This document shows positions 60,598 through 64,000 of a DNA stretch of 64,000 bases, one piece after another. Below the pieces are notes generated by a model. That model made no database searches and was not told the DNA's origin. It saw nothing but the letters and a program-made list of their open reading frames with translations. Origin of the DNA: Reyranella massiliensis 521. Its GTDB lineage: Bacteria > Pseudomonadota > Alphaproteobacteria > Reyranellales > Reyranellaceae. How positions within the stretch are numbered: the first letter of the stretch is position 1; the number at the start of each line of letters is the position of its first letter. The position numbers and the translations under genes were made by a program. The stretch is from assembly GCA_945860205.1 (NCBI GenBank), contig CAMARK010000013.1, positions 1 through 64,000 on the forward strand, read 5' to 3'.

Positions 60598-60834
60598 TCA
60601 GGGCCTTTGCGCCATGGTGGTCAATTTGAGGGCATGCAGAACCCCACCCATCCGGCCGCCCAGCGCACCATAGACCATCTGATGCTGCTGAATCTTCGAT
60701 TTGCCGGTGAAGGCCGTCGAAATAACCGTAGCCGCGTAGTGGTCTCCGTCGCCGGCCAGATCCTGGATCTCGACCTCGGCGCCGGGGATGCCGTCCTTGA
60801 TCAGGCGGATGATGTCGTCGGCTTGCATCGGCAT
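60598..60834 (-). CDS. BolA family protein
   Basis: A 78-residue BolA-fold protein: '[32 protein letters not shown]' (in pieces), '[19 protein letters not shown]' and '[10 protein letters not shown]'. The His in 'QQHQMVY' is the conserved cluster ligand shared with Grx partners. AGGAGA before ATG 60834 supports the start. It lies between purL and grxD in the order usual for alphaproteobacteria and probably forms a cluster-bridged heterodimer with the glutaredoxin. Confidence 0.95.
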   Translation of the reverse strand: MPMQADDIIRLIKDGIPGAEVEIQDLAGDGDHYAATVISTAFTGKSKIQQHQMVYGALGGRMGGVLHALKLTTMAQRP

Positions 60835-60847
60835 GGCGCTCTCCTAT

Positions 60848-63084
<2,237 letters not shown>

Positions 63085-63088
<4 letters not shown>

Positions 63089-63774
63089 GAAAGCGACTCG
63101 ACCAGGCCCTCGAACAGTGCCTTGCCGTCGGTGCCGCCGAACATCGGCTCGGTGGCATTTTCCGGATGCGGCATCAGGCCCATCACCGTCTTGGTCTCGT
63201 TGAAGATGCCGGCGATGTTGTTGATCGAGCCGTTGGGATTGCCGCTACCGTCGACTGTGCCGTCCGCGCTGCAATAGCGGAAGGCGATCTGGCCGCGATC
63301 TTCCAGCCGCTTCAGCGTCTCGGCGTCGGCGAAGTAGTTGCCCTCGGCATGCGCCACCGGGACTTTTATGACCTGGCCCGCCTGGTAGCGGTTGGTGAAC
63401 AGGCTCTGGCTGGTCTCGACCTTGAGGTGGACATCGGCGCAGACGAACTTGAGGTGCGAGTTGCGCATCAACGTGCCCGGCAGCAGGCCCGCCTCGGTCA
63501 CGATCTGGAAGCCGTTGCAGATGCCCAGGACCGGCACGCCCTGCGCCGCGCGGCGCTTGACCTCGGCCATCACCGGCGACTGCGCCGCCATCGCGCCACA
63601 GCGCAGGTAGTCGCCGTAGGAGAAGCCGCCCGGCACCACGATCAGGTCGGTCTTCTCGAAATCGCCGTCGCCGTGCCAGATCATGTTGGGCCGGCGGCCG
63701 GTGACCAGTTCGATCGCCTGGGCCACGTCGCCTTCGCGATTGGAGCCCGGGAAGACAAGTACTGCTGCTTTCAT
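63085..63774 (-). CDS. purQ: Phosphoribosylformylglycinamidine synthase, glutaminase subunit
   Basis: A 229-residue class I glutaminase. The nucleophile Cys86 is in '[11 protein letters not shown]'; the His and Glu are in '[13 protein letters not shown]'. '[16 protein letters not shown]' is the PurQ-specific loop. It passes ammonia to PurL, with PurS as bridge. It sits between purS and purL; a palindromic repeat separates it from purS. Confidence 0.97.
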
Positions 63775-63797
63775 CTCCGTCCGTCCCTGCCTGCACG

Positions 63798-63911
63798 AAC
63801 CTCATCCTGAGGAGCGTGCGCAGCGCGCGTCTCGAAGGATGGGCTACAAACGCGGTGCTCGTTCCCATCCTTCGAGACGCGGTCTTGCGGACCGCTCCTC
63901 AGGATGAGGTT
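63798..63911. repeat. Palindromic repeat (CCTCATCCTGAGGAG / TCTCGAAGGATGGG type)
   Basis: Two arms of about 46 bases, starting AACCTCATCCTGAGGAGCG and ending with the inverse GCTCCTCAGGATGAGGTT, with CTCGAAGGATGGG and CCCATCCTTCGAG in the inner part. A diverged copy is at 51671-51773. It lies inside the purS-purQ interval. Confidence 0.9.
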
Positions 63912-63923
63912 ATTCGCTGCCAT

Positions 63924-64000
63924 CTAGCCGACCAGCTCTATCGAGTAGTTTTCGATTACCGTGTTGGCCAGCAGCTTCTTGCACATGTCCTCGAGCCGTG
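63924..64000 (-). CDS. purS: Phosphoribosylformylglycinamidine synthase subunit PurS, C-terminal end
   Basis: Only the last 25 codons lie in the window: 'RLEDMCKKLLANTVIENYSIELVG' before the stop at 63924. This is the conserved end of PurS, the small dimer that bridges PurL and PurQ. The position upstream of purQ supports it. The remainder is beyond base 64000. Confidence 0.9.
   Translation of the reverse strand, partial: RLEDMCKKLLANTVIENYSIELVG

Overview
The window is a gene-dense, GC-rich stretch of chromosome that looks alphaproteobacterial. The order purS-purQ-purL-bolA-grxD, an ethylmalonyl-CoA mutase (meaA), a yejABEF-type transporter and many periplasmic binding proteins for TRAP, TTT and ABC uptake all point that way. 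A soil or host-associated heterotroph of the Rhodospirillales/Hyphomicrobiales kind (for example Reyranella-like) is a guess, not a demonstrated placement. Nearly every base is explained by a gene; no tRNA, rRNA or CRISPR array was seen.

Layout. 1-6056: end of a Bug-family binding protein, a YtcJ-like amidohydrolase, a CobW GTPase, a GST, an M17 aminopeptidase and a hydroxyacid dehydrogenase. 6049-10250 (minus): a TAXI-type TRAP system with a fused permease and two tandem binding proteins. 10335-17039 (minus): a complete yejABEF-like peptide ABC transporter and another Bug protein. 17145-18071: a PrdB/GrdB-like gene interrupted only by an in-frame TGA, which reads as a selenoprotein. 18213-22516: a CaiB-type CoA transferase, a large secreted helical protein and an orphan terminase-small-subunit-like gene. 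22644-26880 (minus): two amidases and a TTC38-like TPR protein, overlapping by ATGA. 27021-33958: a small secreted protein, a Nudix hydrolase, a thioesterase, meaA, a DUF898 membrane protein with an M48 protease, and a frameshifted ATP-grasp gene. 34115-35371: an IS3-family element. 35477-43331: enolase-superfamily enzyme, citramalate synthase, EmrAB-like pump, TrmJ-like methyltransferase, OsmC protein and rpsD. 43481-47860: an RND pump. 47891-57251: an amidase, a deletion scar joining an AtzH-like gene to a TRAP small subunit, two TRAP permease sets without DctP, binding proteins, and a divergent HxlR/WrbA pair with a frameshifted wrbA. 57754-64000: a second family-5 binding protein, a DODA-type dioxygenase, and grxD-bolA-purL-purQ-purS.

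The most notable signals are: (1) the in-frame TGA at 17673-17675, followed by a hairpin that matches the bacterial SECIS geometry, inside a UxxC redox motif; (2) a conserved promoter-like module (-35, a conserved spacer with the core TCAGCAGGTTT, -10) found three times (near 21917, 33978 and 57299), each followed within about 75 bases by an intrinsic terminator, which suggests a family of tiny uncharacterised transcripts; (3) a deletion that fused the 5' part of an atzH-like gene to the 3' part of a dctQ gene and may have removed dctP. Several palindromic intergenic repeats and two single-base frameshifts complete the picture.

Metabolically the window is dominated by import of carboxylates, peptides and amides and by their first processing steps (amidases, amidohydrolase, aminopeptidase, CoA transferase, hydroxyacid reductase). 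Export pumps and core housekeeping genes are mixed in.
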